Source: Rhodocyclaceae bacterium (lineage in GTDB: Bacteria; Pseudomonadota; Gammaproteobacteria; Burkholderiales; Rhodocyclaceae). From it: a stretch of 64,000 nucleotides of DNA. This document shows, piece after piece, positions 1 through 7,776 of this stretch. The notes under the pieces are model-generated. The model searched no databases, was not told the DNA's origin, and saw only the letters and a program-made list of their open reading frames with translations. Within the stretch, counting starts at the first letter, position 1; each line of letters begins with the position of its first letter. Location: contig JAUXXJ010000008.1 of assembly GCA_030681195.1 (NCBI GenBank), forward strand, positions 1 to 64,000, given 5' to 3'. The position numbers and the translations under genes are program-made.

Positions 1-73
1 CGAACAGGACCGTGAAACAGGACCGCGCCAATGATAGTGAGCTTCCGCTCGCGAAAGTAGGTCAGCACCAGAC
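1..73 (+). rRNA. rrf: 5S ribosomal RNA, 3' part (cut by window edge)
   Basis: The first 73 bases match the second half of a proteobacterial 5S rRNA. They contain the CGAAC of loop C, a GCGCCAATGATAGTG segment and the AAAGTAGGTCAGCACCAG 3' end that pairs with the missing 5' end. The 5' portion lies outside the window. A strong hairpin follows at 88-117, as expected at the end of an rRNA operon, so accA begins just after an rrn locus. Confidence 0.85.
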
Positions 74-87
74 TTCCCCTCAAAACA

Positions 88-125
88 AAGCCCGTCGATT
101 ATTGAATCGACGGGCTTCGTCATTT
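88..125 (+). terminator. Intrinsic terminator of the rRNA operon
   Basis: A perfect 13-bp stem (AAGCCCGTCGATT and AATCGACGGGCTT) around the loop ATTG is followed by a short T-containing tail. It lies 15 bases after the 5S end and 27 bases before the accA start codon, so it separates rRNA transcription from accA. Confidence 0.85.
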
Positions 126-151
126 CCGGGGTTGCGGTAAAATCTGCACCC

Positions 152-1120
152 ATGAAAACGACCTTTCTGGAATTCGAGCAGCCGATTGCCGAGCTCGAAG
201 GAAAAATAGAGCAATTACGTTTTGTACAGGACGACTCCGCTGTCGATATTTCAGATGAAATCGGCAGACTGGAAAGCAAGAGTGTCGCGCTGCTGAAAGA
301 GGTTTACAGCAAGCTGACGCCTTGGCAAATTGCTACGGTGGCACGCCACCCGCAGCGTCCTTACACCTTCGATTACATTGAGAATATTTTTACCGACTTC
401 GTCGAGTTGCATGGCGATCGTGCCTATGCGGATGACTTGGCGATTGTCGGTGGTTTGGCGCGGTTCAATGGCCAGTCATGCATGGTGATCGGCCACCAGA
501 AGGGCCGCGATACCAAAGAAAAGATTCAACGCAACTTTGGCATGCCGCGTCCGGAAGGCTATCGCAAGGCGCTGCGGCTGATGCGCCTGGCCGAGAAATA
601 TGGCGTGCCGATCTTTACCTTTATCGATACGCCGGGTGCATACCCGGGCATTGGTGCTGAAGAGCGCGGGCAATCGGAAGCGATCGGTCGCAATCTTTAC
701 GAGATGGCCGAGATCAAGGTACCGCTGATTTCAACCATCATTGGTGAAGGTGGTTCTGGCGGTGCATTGGCGATTGCCGCTGGCGACATCGTGATGATGA
801 TGCAGTATTCGACCTACTCGGTCATTTCCCCGGAAGGGTGTGCCTCGATCCTCTGGAAAAGTGCCGAGCGTGCACCAGACGCCGCCGAAACCCTTGGCAT
901 TACGGCTTCGCGTTTGAAGACACTCGGTCTTGTTGACCGCGTGGTGACTGAACCCTTGGGTGGGGCACATCGAGAACCACGTGTTGCCGCGCAATCGTTG
1001 AAGAAAGCCTTGCAGGATGCCTTGCGCCAACTGCAAGACCTTTCGGCAGATGAGCTTGTCGAACGCCGCTATGAGCGTCTGATGAGTTTTGGCAAGTTCA
1101 AGGAAATTGCCGCACACTGA
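152..1120 (+). CDS. accA: Acetyl-CoA carboxylase carboxyltransferase subunit alpha
   Basis: AccA pairs with AccD to transfer carboxyl from carboxybiotin to acetyl-CoA, giving malonyl-CoA for fatty acid synthesis. The 322 residues match the usual length (about 319). The family pattern is complete: N-terminal [18 protein letters not shown], the HPQRPYT segment, the [16 protein letters not shown] stretch, the DTPGAYPG motif and the glycine-rich [10 protein letters not shown] oxyanion region. A TAAAAT box at 138-143 sits only about 9 bases before the ATG, so a very short or absent leader is possible. tilS overlaps the 3' end by about 30 bases, suggesting co-transcription. Confidence 0.97.
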   Translation: MKTTFLEFEQPIAELEGKIEQLRFVQDDSAVDISDEIGRLESKSVALLKEVYSKLTPWQIATVARHPQRPYTFDYIENIFTDFVELHGDRAYADDLAIVGGLARFNGQSCMVIGHQKGRDTKEKIQRNFGMPRPEGYRKALRLMRLAEKYGVPIFTFIDTPGAYPGIGAEERGQSEAIGRNLYEMAEIKVPLISTIIGEGGSGGALAIAAGDIVMMMQYSTYSVISPEGCASILWKSAERAPDAAETLGITASRLKTLGLVDRVVTEPLGGAHREPRVAAQSLKKALQDALRQLQDLSADELVERRYERLMSFGKFKEIAAH

Positions 1121-2069
1121 TTCCGCAGCGCCGCTAATTAAGGCGCTGGCGGCGTGCTTTTCTCGTCATATTGCTCCTGGTAGTCGGGTCACCCTTGCAT
1201 TGTCTGGCGGGGTGGATTCGATGGCGCTACTGCATGCCTGCCTTGAGATGCAGCGCGCAGGCCAATTTGAATTTACGCTGGATGTCGTGCATGTCCATCA
1301 CGGACTGAGTCCACATGCGGATGCGTGGACCGCCTTTTGTCAGGAACGTTCCGCCTACTATGGCTTGCCATGCGAAGTGGTCAGGGTTGAGGTTGAGCGC
1401 GGATCTTCCGATGGTTTGGAGGGGGCAGCCCGCCGTGCGCGCCATGCTGTCTTTCGCGACAGAGATTGCGATTGGCTCCTGTTGGCACATCATCAGGACG
1501 ATCAGGCGGAAACTATGTTGTTCAATCTCTTGCGTGGGAGCGGGCTGGCCGGGGCAGCCGGGATGCACGAATGCAATGGACGTTTGTTGCGCCCATGGCT
1601 GGATGTCACCCGGGCTGAGATCGAGCGCTATGCACAGGAGAAGGCGCTGACGTGGATTGTGGATGAGAGCAATGCGGATGAGCGGTTTTCAAGGAACTAT
1701 CTGCGTGCCCGTATTTTTCCCGTCCTACGTGAGCGCTTTCCTGCTGGGCCGCGCAATCTGGCGCGTGCGGCGGGGCATTTTTCAGAAGCGCGCAGACTAT
1801 TGGATGAACTGGCCTGTCTTGATCTGGGCGATGCCCCGCAAGGCTTTCCGTTGAGCCTGAAATGCCTGAAAAATCTGAGCGAGGCGCGCGCGCGCAACCT
1901 GCTGCGCTTTTTGTTCAGTATTCGGCAGGTACCAATTCCCAGTGAGGCACGTTTGTCTGAAGCCGTTCAGCAGTTATGTGAGGCCGGGCCGGATAAACAT
2001 CCGGTGATTCGTTTTGGACCGTATGAACTGGTGAGACGACGCGATCAGGTTGATCTGCTAACGATCTGA
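1089..2069 (+). CDS. tilS: tRNA(Ile)-lysidine synthase
   Basis: TilS ligates lysine to C34 of the CAU-anticodon tRNA(Ile), changing its identity from Met to Ile; it is essential in bacteria. The PP-loop ATP pyrophosphatase signature SGGVDS is near residue 40, followed by [11 protein letters not shown] and the [19 protein letters not shown] segment typical of the family. Length is 326 residues, shorter than the E. coli enzyme because the C-terminal extension is reduced. The start is uncertain: the frame opens with TTG at 1089, overlapping accA, and a second TTG lies at 1107. The stop codon TGA at 2067-2069 is the first triplet of a dispersed repeat copy. Confidence 0.93.
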   Translation: MASSRKLPHTDSAAPLIKALAACFSRHIAPGSRVTLALSGGVDSMALLHACLEMQRAGQFEFTLDVVHVHHGLSPHADAWTAFCQERSAYYGLPCEVVRVEVERGSSDGLEGAARRARHAVFRDRDCDWLLLAHHQDDQAETMLFNLLRGSGLAGAAGMHECNGRLLRPWLDVTRAEIERYAQEKALTWIVDESNADERFSRNYLRARIFPVLRERFPAGPRNLARAAGHFSEARRLLDELACLDLGDAPQGFPLSLKCLKNLSEARARNLLRFLFSIRQVPIPSEARLSEAVQQLCEAGPDKHPVIRFGPYELVRRRDQVDLLTI

Positions 2070-2133
2070 AAAGTCGGCGCAGCCTCTTCGGGCCGCTTCC
2101 GGCCTGACGGCCTCCCTGCTGGCTGGACGGCAC
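2067..2133 (+). repeat. Dispersed REP-like element, long form, copy 1
   Basis: This copy runs from the tilS stop codon through AAAAGTCGGCGC, then a 38-base GC-rich insert with GGCC/GGCC hairpin potential, to TGGCTGGACGGCAC. It fills nearly all of the space between the convergent genes tilS and livF. It is almost identical over about 63 bases to the copy at 16663-16730 on the other strand. Confidence 0.85.
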
Positions 2134-2141
2134 AACTCGGG

Positions 2142-2864
2142 TCAGATCCCGAGATAGCGATGCCAGATGCCATGATCGGCATCCAGTTCGGCTGAGCTGC
2201 CTTGCCAGACAATCCGACCCTTTTCGACAATGGTGTGATGATCCGCCAGTTGGATCAGTCTCTCGACATATTTATCGATGACCAGGATGGTTTGCCCACT
2301 CTGGCGAAGCGCATCGAGGCAGCGCCAGATTTCCTCGCGGATGATGGGGGCAAGGCCTTCCGTGGCTTCGTCAAGAATCAACAGGTGGGGATTGGTGGTG
2401 AGCGCCCGCCCGATGGCCAGCATTTGTTGTTCCCCGCCGGAAAGCTGATTACCCAGATGATGCTGGCGTTCAGCCAGTTGCGGGAAGAAGGCGAACACCT
2501 TGGCCGCCGTCCACGGATCCGCTTGCTGGGCGCGATTGGCCGCAAAGGCGATCAGGTGTTCAAGGACCGTCAGATTCGGAAAGACCTGCCGACCTTCCGG
2601 TACGAGTGCGATGCCTTGTCGGGCGATCCAGTCAGCCGGTTTGGCGGCAATGTCATGACCAAGAAAGCGAATCGAGCCCGCATTCGGGCGAGTCAATCCG
2701 CACAGCGCGCGCACCGTGGTGGTTTTGCCCATGCCGTTGCGACCGAGCAGTGTCGCAACTTCACCCTGACGGATATTCAGATTGATGTCGAAAAGCACCT
2801 GGCTGCTGCCATAGCCAGCCTGGAGTCCGGTTACCTCGATCAACGGACTTATCAACTGAGTCAC
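2142..2864 (-). CDS. livF: ABC transporter ATP-binding protein, LivF type
   Basis: One of two ATPases of a branched-chain amino acid/urea (HAAT family) importer at the inner membrane face. It has 240 residues. Walker A GRNGMGKTT lies near residue 42, the ABC signature is LSGGEQQMLAIGRAL, and Walker B with the catalytic Glu is LLILDEATEGLAP. The EGRQVFPNLTVLEHL stretch is typical of LivF. The ATG overlaps the livG stop by 4 bases, so the two are translationally coupled. It is last in the operon; a repeat element separates it from convergent tilS. The substrate cannot be told from the ATPases (leucine-type amino acids, urea and short amides are all known). Confidence 0.93.
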   Translation of the reverse strand: MTQLISPLIEVTGLQAGYGSSQVLFDINLNIRQGEVATLLGRNGMGKTTTVRALCGLTRPNAGSIRFLGHDIAAKPADWIARQGIALVPEGRQVFPNLTVLEHLIAFAANRAQQADPWTAAKVFAFFPQLAERQHHLGNQLSGGEQQMLAIGRALTTNPHLLILDEATEGLAPIIREEIWRCLDALRQSGQTILVIDKYVERLIQLADHHTIVEKGRIVWQGSSAELDADHGIWHRYLGI

Positions 2865-3619
2865 GCGACATCCTCGCCGAGATAGGCCCGCTTGACGGCC
2901 GAATCGGCACGAATGGCATCCGGCGTGCCCGTGGCCGCGATATGCCCGGCGACCAATACCGAGATGTGATCGGCGACGCGAAACACCATGTCCATATCGT
3001 GCTCAACCAGGAGTACGGTCTGCTCGCCCTTGAGCGAGGCAATCAATTGGGTCATGCGCTCCGATTCCTCTGGCCCCATGCCAGCCAGCGGCTCATCCAG
3101 CAGCAACAGACGAGGGCGTGTGGCCAAGGTCATCGCCAGTTCGAGTGCGCGTTGTTCGCCATGCGACAGATCGGCCGCGTGCGTGCCAGCATGTTCCGCC
3201 AGACCGACGCGACCCAGCCAGTCTTCGGCTTCCTCGATCATCGAAAAGTCGGCGCTGGCGGGACGCCACATGCTCAGACTGCTGCCCCAGTCGCGCTGTC
3301 GTGCCTGCACGGCCAGACGCACATTCTCGAGAACAGAGATTTTCGGGAAGATTTGCGTAATCTGGAAGGAGCGGGCAATCCCCAAAGCAACCCGCTCATG
3401 CATCGATTTTTTCGTGACATCCCGGCCATCGAAAAGCAGATGACCCTCATCCGGAAACAGTCCTCCCGAGATGAGATGAATCAGTGTGGTCTTGCCGGCG
3501 CCATTCGGGCCGATGAGGGCATGAATTTCGCCGCATTGAATTTCCAGCGAGACATCCCGGGTGGCCCACAGGCCGCCGAAATGCCGTTTCAGATTCTGGA
3601 TGGTCAGCAGGGACGTCAT
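2861..3619 (-). CDS. livG: ABC transporter ATP-binding protein, LivG type
   Basis: Second ATPase of the HAAT-type importer, 252 residues from the ATG at 3619, which overlaps the livM stop by 4 bases. The frame stays open further upstream, but that is only the shadow of livM. Walker A is GPNGAGKTT, the signature LSHGEQRALELAMTL, and Walker B LLLLDEPLAGMGPEE. Residues about 117-126 (WRPASADFS region) are encoded by a copy of the dispersed repeat, in the variable segment after SVLENVRLAVQAR. The frame remains intact, so the protein is probably functional. Confidence 0.93.
   Translation of the reverse strand: MTSLLTIQNLKRHFGGLWATRDVSLEIQCGEIHALIGPNGAGKTTLIHLISGGLFPDEGHLLFDGRDVTKKSMHERVALGIARSFQITQIFPKISVLENVRLAVQARQRDWGSSLSMWRPASADFSMIEEAEDWLGRVGLAEHAGTHAADLSHGEQRALELAMTLATRPRLLLLDEPLAGMGPEESERMTQLIASLKGEQTVLLVEHDMDMVFRVADHISVLVAGHIAATGTPDAIRADSAVKRAYLGEDVA
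3243..3269 (+). repeat. Dispersed REP-like element, short form, copy 2 (inside livG)
   Basis: GAAAAGTCGGCGC followed by TGGCGGGACGCCAC, antisense to livG and read in frame as part of the LivG protein. It differs from the short consensus by one base near the 3' end. Confidence 0.75.
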
Positions 3620-4566
3620 CTTGACTTGAAGAATAGTCCGGCCAGACCGCGCGGCGCATACAGCACGACGGCCAGCAGGATCAAGCCGATATACAAATGG
3701 CTGTGTTCCGTCACTTGGGCCAATGCTTCCTCTAGCCCAAGCAGGACGAATGCCCCCAGTACGCCTCCATAGCGGTGGCCAACCCCGCCGAGAATCACCA
3801 TGACGAGGAGCATGCCCGATTGTGTCCAGTAAAGCTGCCCCGGGCCGGCCATGCCATTCTGGTTGACCAGCAAGGCGCCGGCCAGCGCGGCCAGTACGGC
3901 GCCGATAACGAAACAGGCGAGCTTGAGTTGCTGGACGGGATAGCCGAGCGCTTCCATGCGGGTTTCGTTCTGGCGTATGCCCGCCAGTGCGTGTCCATAG
4001 CGCGAATGGCTCAGACGCTTGAGCAGCAGTAGGGAAATGGCCAGCAAACCAAGCGCCAGCCAATAGAGGATATGGTCGTTGCCCAGATCAAACGGGAACA
4101 GGCTTGAGCGCTGATCGAGGGGAAGGCCATCATCGCCACCGGCAATCTTCAGCGAGATCACCGAGTAGTAGATCATCTGGGCAAAGGCCAGCGTGATCAT
4201 GATGAAATAAACGCCCCGGGTGCGTAGCGAAATGGCACCGATCGCCCAGGCCAGCAGCGCAACGATGAGCATGGTCAGCGGCCAGTTTGCCCAGGCAGAG
4301 AGGAGTCCGCCGGTCATCAACAGCGCGACCAGATAGGCACCGCCGCCGAAGAAGGCCGCATGACCGAATGCCACCATGCCACCATAACCCACGACAAAAT
4401 TAAGGCTGGTGGCCGCCAATGCGTAGATCAGCAGACGTGTGGCAAAGCCGATGTAGTAGTCCTCGCCAAGCGCTGTCAGGAGCCAGGGCAGGATAATGGC
4501 AAAGGACAGCAGGGCAAGTTCGCCAAGCAGCGTTCCAGAAAGCACTGAGCGGGATGCCCGCATCAT
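3616..4566 (-). CDS. livM: Branched-chain amino acid/urea type ABC permease, LivM type
   Basis: Inner-membrane permease of the HAAT importer, 316 residues from the ATG at 4566, which overlaps the livH stop. ATG ATG gives two adjacent starts. About eight to nine hydrophobic segments are visible, and the family core YALAATSLNFVVGYGG-MVAFGHAAFFGGGAY is present, as is the C-terminal GGVGHRYGGVLGAFVLLGLEE loop that contacts the ATPase. The frame extends upstream of 4566, but that part is the shadow of livH. It forms the translocation pore with LivH. Confidence 0.92.
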   Translation of the reverse strand: MMRASRSVLSGTLLGELALLSFAIILPWLLTALGEDYYIGFATRLLIYALAATSLNFVVGYGGMVAFGHAAFFGGGAYLVALLMTGGLLSAWANWPLTMLIVALLAWAIGAISLRTRGVYFIMITLAFAQMIYYSVISLKIAGGDDGLPLDQRSSLFPFDLGNDHILYWLALGLLAISLLLLKRLSHSRYGHALAGIRQNETRMEALGYPVQQLKLACFVIGAVLAALAGALLVNQNGMAGPGQLYWTQSGMLLVMVILGGVGHRYGGVLGAFVLLGLEEALAQVTEHSHLYIGLILLAVVLYAPRGLAGLFFKSR

Positions 4567-5480
4567 GCGCGCGCCGGGAATAGACCGGTTGGGCGCCAGA
4601 ACAGTACGGCAGCCATCAACAGGTAAATCAACACGGAAGCCAGTGCCGGCCCGACATGGGCGGCGATATCCGGTGACGTGATTGTGCGAAGCAGGGTGGG
4701 CAACAGGGCGCGTCCCAGTGTGTCGACCATGCCCACCAGCAGACTGCCAACCAGCGCACCGCGAATCGAGCCGATGCCGCCAATGACGATCACGACAAAA
4801 GCAAGAATCAGGATGTCTTCTCCCATGCCAACCTGCACTGCCAGCAAGGGCCCCAGCAGCATGCCGGCAAGGGCGCACAAGACTGCCCCCAGTGCAAATA
4901 TTCCCGTGAAGAGCTTGCGTACATCGATGCCGAGCGCTTGGGCCATTTCACGGTTCGACGCGCCGGCACGCACCCACATGCCGGCGCGGGTATGTCCTAC
5001 CAGCCAGTACAGCAGCCCGGCAACGGCAAGGCCAACGACAATGATCAACAGGCGATAAGCGGGATAGCTGATGCCGAACAAGTCAACCGGCCCGGAGAGG
5101 ACTTCAGGTGCGTTCAGCATCAGCGGTTGCGGGCCCCAGATCATACGTGCCAGTTCGTTGGCAATCAGGATCAGGGCAAAAGTAGCCAATACTTGGCTCA
5201 GATGGTCGCGTTGGTAAAGGCGACGCAGCAGGACAACTTCAAGCAGCAACCCGATCAAGGCCATCCCTACCAATGCAGCCAGCAGGCCAACCAGAAACGA
5301 ACCGGATGCTTGTGTTGCCGCAGCGCCGAGATAGGCGCCGCCCATGTAAAGGGAGCCATGCGACAGATTGATCATGTCCATGATTCCGAAAACCAGGGTC
5401 AGGCCAGCCGCCAGCAGGAACAGCATCAGCCCGAATTGCAGGCCGTTCAAAAGCTGCTCGATGATTAGTTGCGTCATCAT
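4563..5480 (-). CDS. livH: Branched-chain amino acid/urea type ABC permease, LivH type
   Basis: The other pore subunit, 305 residues. The N-terminus LLNGLQFGLMLFLLAAGLTL is followed by the LivH hallmark FGIMDMINLSHGSLYMGGAY, with ASNREMAQALGIDVRK in the cytoplasmic loop and VIVIGGIGSIRGALVGSLLV near the C-terminus. Several membrane segments are evident. The start is 27 bases after the stop of the glycine-rich gene, so the order on the minus strand is glycine-rich gene, livH, livM, livG, livF. No periplasmic binding protein gene is in the window, so the substrate receptor must be encoded elsewhere. Confidence 0.93.
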   Translation of the reverse strand: MMTQLIIEQLLNGLQFGLMLFLLAAGLTLVFGIMDMINLSHGSLYMGGAYLGAAATQASGSFLVGLLAALVGMALIGLLLEVVLLRRLYQRDHLSQVLATFALILIANELARMIWGPQPLMLNAPEVLSGPVDLFGISYPAYRLLIIVVGLAVAGLLYWLVGHTRAGMWVRAGASNREMAQALGIDVRKLFTGIFALGAVLCALAGMLLGPLLAVQVGMGEDILILAFVVIVIGGIGSIRGALVGSLLVGMVDTLGRALLPTLLRTITSPDIAAHVGPALASVLIYLLMAAVLFWRPTGLFPARA

Positions 5481-5507
5481 CGGCGGGGCGCTACAACGAA
5501 CGTCCGC

Positions 5508-5915
5508 TTAGGCGGGGCGTGGCTTGTTGTTGGGTTTGTTGCTGCCTGACTGTGGTGGGCGACCTCCGCCACCACTGCCGCCACCTCCGCCTTGGCCCGG
5601 CTTGCGTGGCTTACCCTTGAAGCGGTTCTTCGATGGCATACCGCCGCCGCCACCACCCGAGGGTTTCCCCGAGTAGGCAAGGGGTGGTTGGTTGCTGGTA
5701 CGGTTACCGGGCGCCGTCTGAATTTCCAACTCGTTGAGTTCGTCCCAGTCGGCATCAGTGCGATCGCGTTCCGGAATGGAAAGCAACTCGCGAATGCGGC
5801 GACGTGGGTCAAAGACAGGCGCAACAGGAGCGGCTGCAACAGGGGCAGCCTGATCCGGTGCGGGTGAGGTCGAAACCTCATTCTCCAAAGGAATATCGTT
5901 CAATCGAATACTCAA
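5508..5915 (-). CDS. Glycine-rich basic hypothetical protein
   Basis: A 135-residue protein of unknown function. The first third is Ala/Pro-rich, the middle holds a charged segment (DPRRRIRELLSIPERDR, then DADWDELNELEIQ) that looks like a short helical domain, and the last 55 residues are Gly/Pro/Lys-rich low complexity with runs of five or six glycines. No signal peptide or membrane segment. It begins the transcription unit that continues into livH after 27 bases. The disordered basic tail would suit nucleic-acid binding, but that is only a guess. Composition alone could inflate the frame; the conserved-looking middle argues it is real. Confidence 0.6.
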   Translation of the reverse strand: MSIRLNDIPLENEVSTSPAPDQAAPVAAAPVAPVFDPRRRIRELLSIPERDRTDADWDELNELEIQTAPGNRTSNQPPLAYSGKPSGGGGGGMPSKNRFKGKPRKPGQGGGGGSGGGGRPPQSGSNKPNNKPRPA

Positions 5916-5952
5916 CTAGGATGAGCGGAGCAAATGAGTGTATCTAGTGGGG

Positions 5953-5967
5953 CGCGAAATTTTCGCG
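5953..5967. promoter_or_regulatory. Perfect short palindrome, possible operator
   Basis: CGCGAAA, one central T, then TTTCGCG. It lies 38 bases upstream of the glycine-rich gene's ATG, a position suited to a repressor site. No family assignment can be made. Confidence 0.3.
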
Positions 5968-6148
5968 GAGAGTCGGCTCATGTGAAACGCTACTGCTGTT
6001 GCCGACTTTCACTGGAAACTTGGTTGCGGGGTCCGGATTCGAGCGTTATTTGAAAATAATGCACATCAAATTACCGCCCTCAGGGCGTCCCCCACGCATA
6101 TGCGGATAATACCAACATTTAGAGATATTGTCAGTTTCGTACCCTGTT

Positions 6149-6168
6149 TTGTCGCGAGTTTGTCGCGA
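6149..6168. repeat. Tandem direct repeat of TTGTCGCGA, 11-bp period
   Basis: Two exact 9-bp copies with a 2-bp spacer, so both would face the same side of the helix. It could be a direct-repeat protein-binding site; nothing else supports a function. Confidence 0.35.
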
Positions 6169-6250
6169 CATGACCTTCGGTACCATTAGGCGAGAGATAG
6201 CCAATGATGCCGGGACAGGGGGCTGCTCGATCGTAAGCCATGCGTGTTGA

Positions 6251-6718
6251 CTACACCGGCAGCTTGGCCGATTCGCGTGCTCGCTGCTTTGCTGCAACAT
6301 AGTCGGCATGGCCGATGTAGAGCAGATCCGCCAGTTTGCGCATCAGGTGCAGTTCATGGGCACTGAGGTGCCCGTCGATCATGGCCACATGCCAGAGGTT
6401 CTCGATGATCTGCACTTTCTGTGGTAGATCGCAATACTTGTTGATGAGTGAAGTGAATTGGTAATAGTCATTGGCCCCGTGCGCTTCCTGTTCGGCAAGT
6501 ACCATCAGGGTTTCGATTTGCTCACTGCCGAGATTGAACTGGGTCTGCAGGGTCCAGGTGATGGCCTGATGTTCCTCGTCCTTGAGTTCGTTGTCCATGC
6601 GCATCATCTCCAGCAGCAGGGCCGCTGTTGCGACCTGCAAGGCGGGCGTTTCTGTGGTGCTGGTGGCGATTCCGGGTTCAATAAACTGGCTGAAAAAGTC
6701 CTTGATGCTGGCGATCAT
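6251..6718 (-). CDS. TerB-like (tellurite resistance family) protein
   Basis: 155 residues from the ATG at 6718 (MIASIKDFFSQF). The frame runs 27 codons further upstream but that part overlaps the intergenic space and looks non-coding. The all-helical TerB/DjlA-like fold is suggested by ALQVATAALLLEMMRMDNELKDEE early on and by VAMIDGHLSAHELHLMRKLADLL near the end, which carry the paired acidic metal-binding loops typical of the family. It follows the methyltransferase by about 50 bases on the same strand. Family members are linked to tellurite or stress responses; the function here is unproven. Confidence 0.8.
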   Translation of the reverse strand: MIASIKDFFSQFIEPGIATSTTETPALQVATAALLLEMMRMDNELKDEEHQAITWTLQTQFNLGSEQIETLMVLAEQEAHGANDYYQFTSLINKYCDLPQKVQIIENLWHVAMIDGHLSAHELHLMRKLADLLYIGHADYVAAKQRARESAKLPV

Positions 6719-6770
6719 GCTTGAGTGTCCAGAACGTGAATGGGAAGAATCAAGCTGACAGGCGATGGGA

Positions 6771-7400
6771 TTACTCGGGTTTGCGCGCGACCATGCCAAT
6801 CAGAGCTGAGCGTCCTCGGTGGCCGATGCCTTCTTCGATCACGTCTTCGTACGCGACGAGTTCTTCAATCTCCCAGTCGGCAAACAACTGACTGAGGATG
6901 CCTGGGGTGTAGAGATTTTCCAGTGCAGAAGGCCCGCCGGTCTTGTAGTCGAGTTGCTTCGGGGTGTAGCCCTGTAGCAGGATGCGACCACCGGGACGGG
7001 TGACCCATTTGAGCGCGGTCATCTGATGGAGGCGTTCGGCCGGTCCGGCAAACTGGATGAAGATGCCGATCACCCAGTCATAGGCATTGTGATGACGCAC
7101 TGGTGGCCAGTCCAGCGCAAGCATGTCGCCAACCTCGAACTTGACCGCGACGTTGCGACCGGCGGCAAGCTTGCGGGCTTTCTCGACCGCAACCTCGGTG
7201 ATTTCCACCGCAGTCACGTCGAGTCCCTGTTCGGCAAGCCAGACAGAATTCCGCCCCTCGCCATCGGCGACAGACAGGGCGGTGCGCCCCTCGCGCAAGC
7301 GTTCGGCACGATGTGCCAGAAAACGATTGGGCGTGATGCCGAACAGGTAGTCTTCGCCGGCGGCGCGAAAGCGCTCGGTCCAGAGAGCGTTCTGATCCAT
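6771..7400 (-). CDS. Class I SAM-dependent methyltransferase (TehB/thiopurine methyltransferase-like)
   Basis: 209-residue cytosolic methyltransferase. The SAM-binding motif I appears as ALSVADGEGRNSVWLAEQG (the usual GxGxG is degenerate), followed by the acidic end of beta-2, VTAVEITEVAV, and FEVGDMLALDWP. The N-terminus WTERFRAAGEDYLFGITPNRFL resembles TehB-like enzymes that methylate small toxic compounds. It sits between HU and the TerB-like gene on one strand. Substrate unknown; the adjacency to a TerB-like gene is compatible with oxyanion or thiol detoxification but does not prove it. Confidence 0.8.
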   Translation of the reverse strand: MDQNALWTERFRAAGEDYLFGITPNRFLAHRAERLREGRTALSVADGEGRNSVWLAEQGLDVTAVEITEVAVEKARKLAAGRNVAVKFEVGDMLALDWPPVRHHNAYDWVIGIFIQFAGPAERLHQMTALKWVTRPGGRILLQGYTPKQLDYKTGGPSALENLYTPGILSQLFADWEIEELVAYEDVIEEGIGHRGRSALIGMVARKPE

Positions 7401-7482
7401 CAGCCTGCCTTTCTATGGAATGGTTTTGTGTGTCTGAAGTTCAATCGTGTCCAGAAGATCAGTCATGGGCTCGACGGCTTGA

Positions 7483-7776
7483 TTACTTCTTCTTGGCCTT
7501 CTTGCCGGCCACAGCGGTTTTAAAGGTGGCACCGGCAGTGAATTTCGGCGAGGTAGAGGCGGCTATCTTCAGAGCAGCACCGGTGGCCGGGTTGCGGCCG
7601 GTACGGGCGGCACGCTTGACCGACTTGAAGGTGCCGAAGCCGATCAGAGTCACGGTATCGCCCTTGGCAACCGCCTTGACGACCGTTTCGAGGGTGGCAT
7701 TCAGGGCACGCTCGGCGTCAGCCTTGGTCAGCTCGGAGGATTTGGCGATGGCTTCGATCAGTTCGGATTTGTTCAT
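7483..7776 (-). CDS. HU-family DNA-binding protein (internal start)
   Basis: A complete 97-residue HU-like protein: MNKSELIEAIAKSSELTKADAE, the GDTVTLIGFGTF beta-arm base, RTGRNPATG at the arm tip and a lysine-rich tail AGKKAKKK. The ATG at 7776 is preceded by AGAAAGG about 10 bases upstream, a usable ribosome binding site, so free HU is very likely made. It acts as a nucleoid protein bending DNA. The extended Ala/Lys tail is common in betaproteobacterial HU paralogues. Confidence 0.9.
   Translation of the reverse strand: MNKSELIEAIAKSSELTKADAERALNATLETVVKAVAKGDTVTLIGFGTFKSVKRAARTGRNPATGAALKIAASTSPKFTAGATFKTAVAGKKAKKK

Larger units (their letters stand above)
5916..6250. other. 335-bp region without a recognisable gene
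   Basis: No convincing coding sequence. It holds a perfect 15-bp palindrome CGCGAAATTTTCGCG at 5953-5967, a small hairpin CGCCC-TCA-GGGCG near 6077-6089, and a direct repeat of TTGTCGCGA at 6149-6157 and 6160-6168, spaced 11 bases apart (one helical turn). It is more AT-rich than its surroundings. It lies upstream of the glycine-rich gene/liv operon and downstream of the TerB-like gene, so it probably holds the liv operon promoter and may be a remnant of inserted DNA. Confidence 0.5.

Noticed and set aside
6001-6060. Possible tRNA-like T-arm (GGATTCGAGCG)
   Set aside because: No acceptor stem or anticodon arm can be drawn around it, and the consensus GGTTCGAATCC is not met.
6046-6309. 87-codon minus-strand frame in the gene-free stretch
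   Set aside because: Overlaps the TerB-like 3' end in another frame, contains short palindromes and has no ribosome binding site or recognisable motif.
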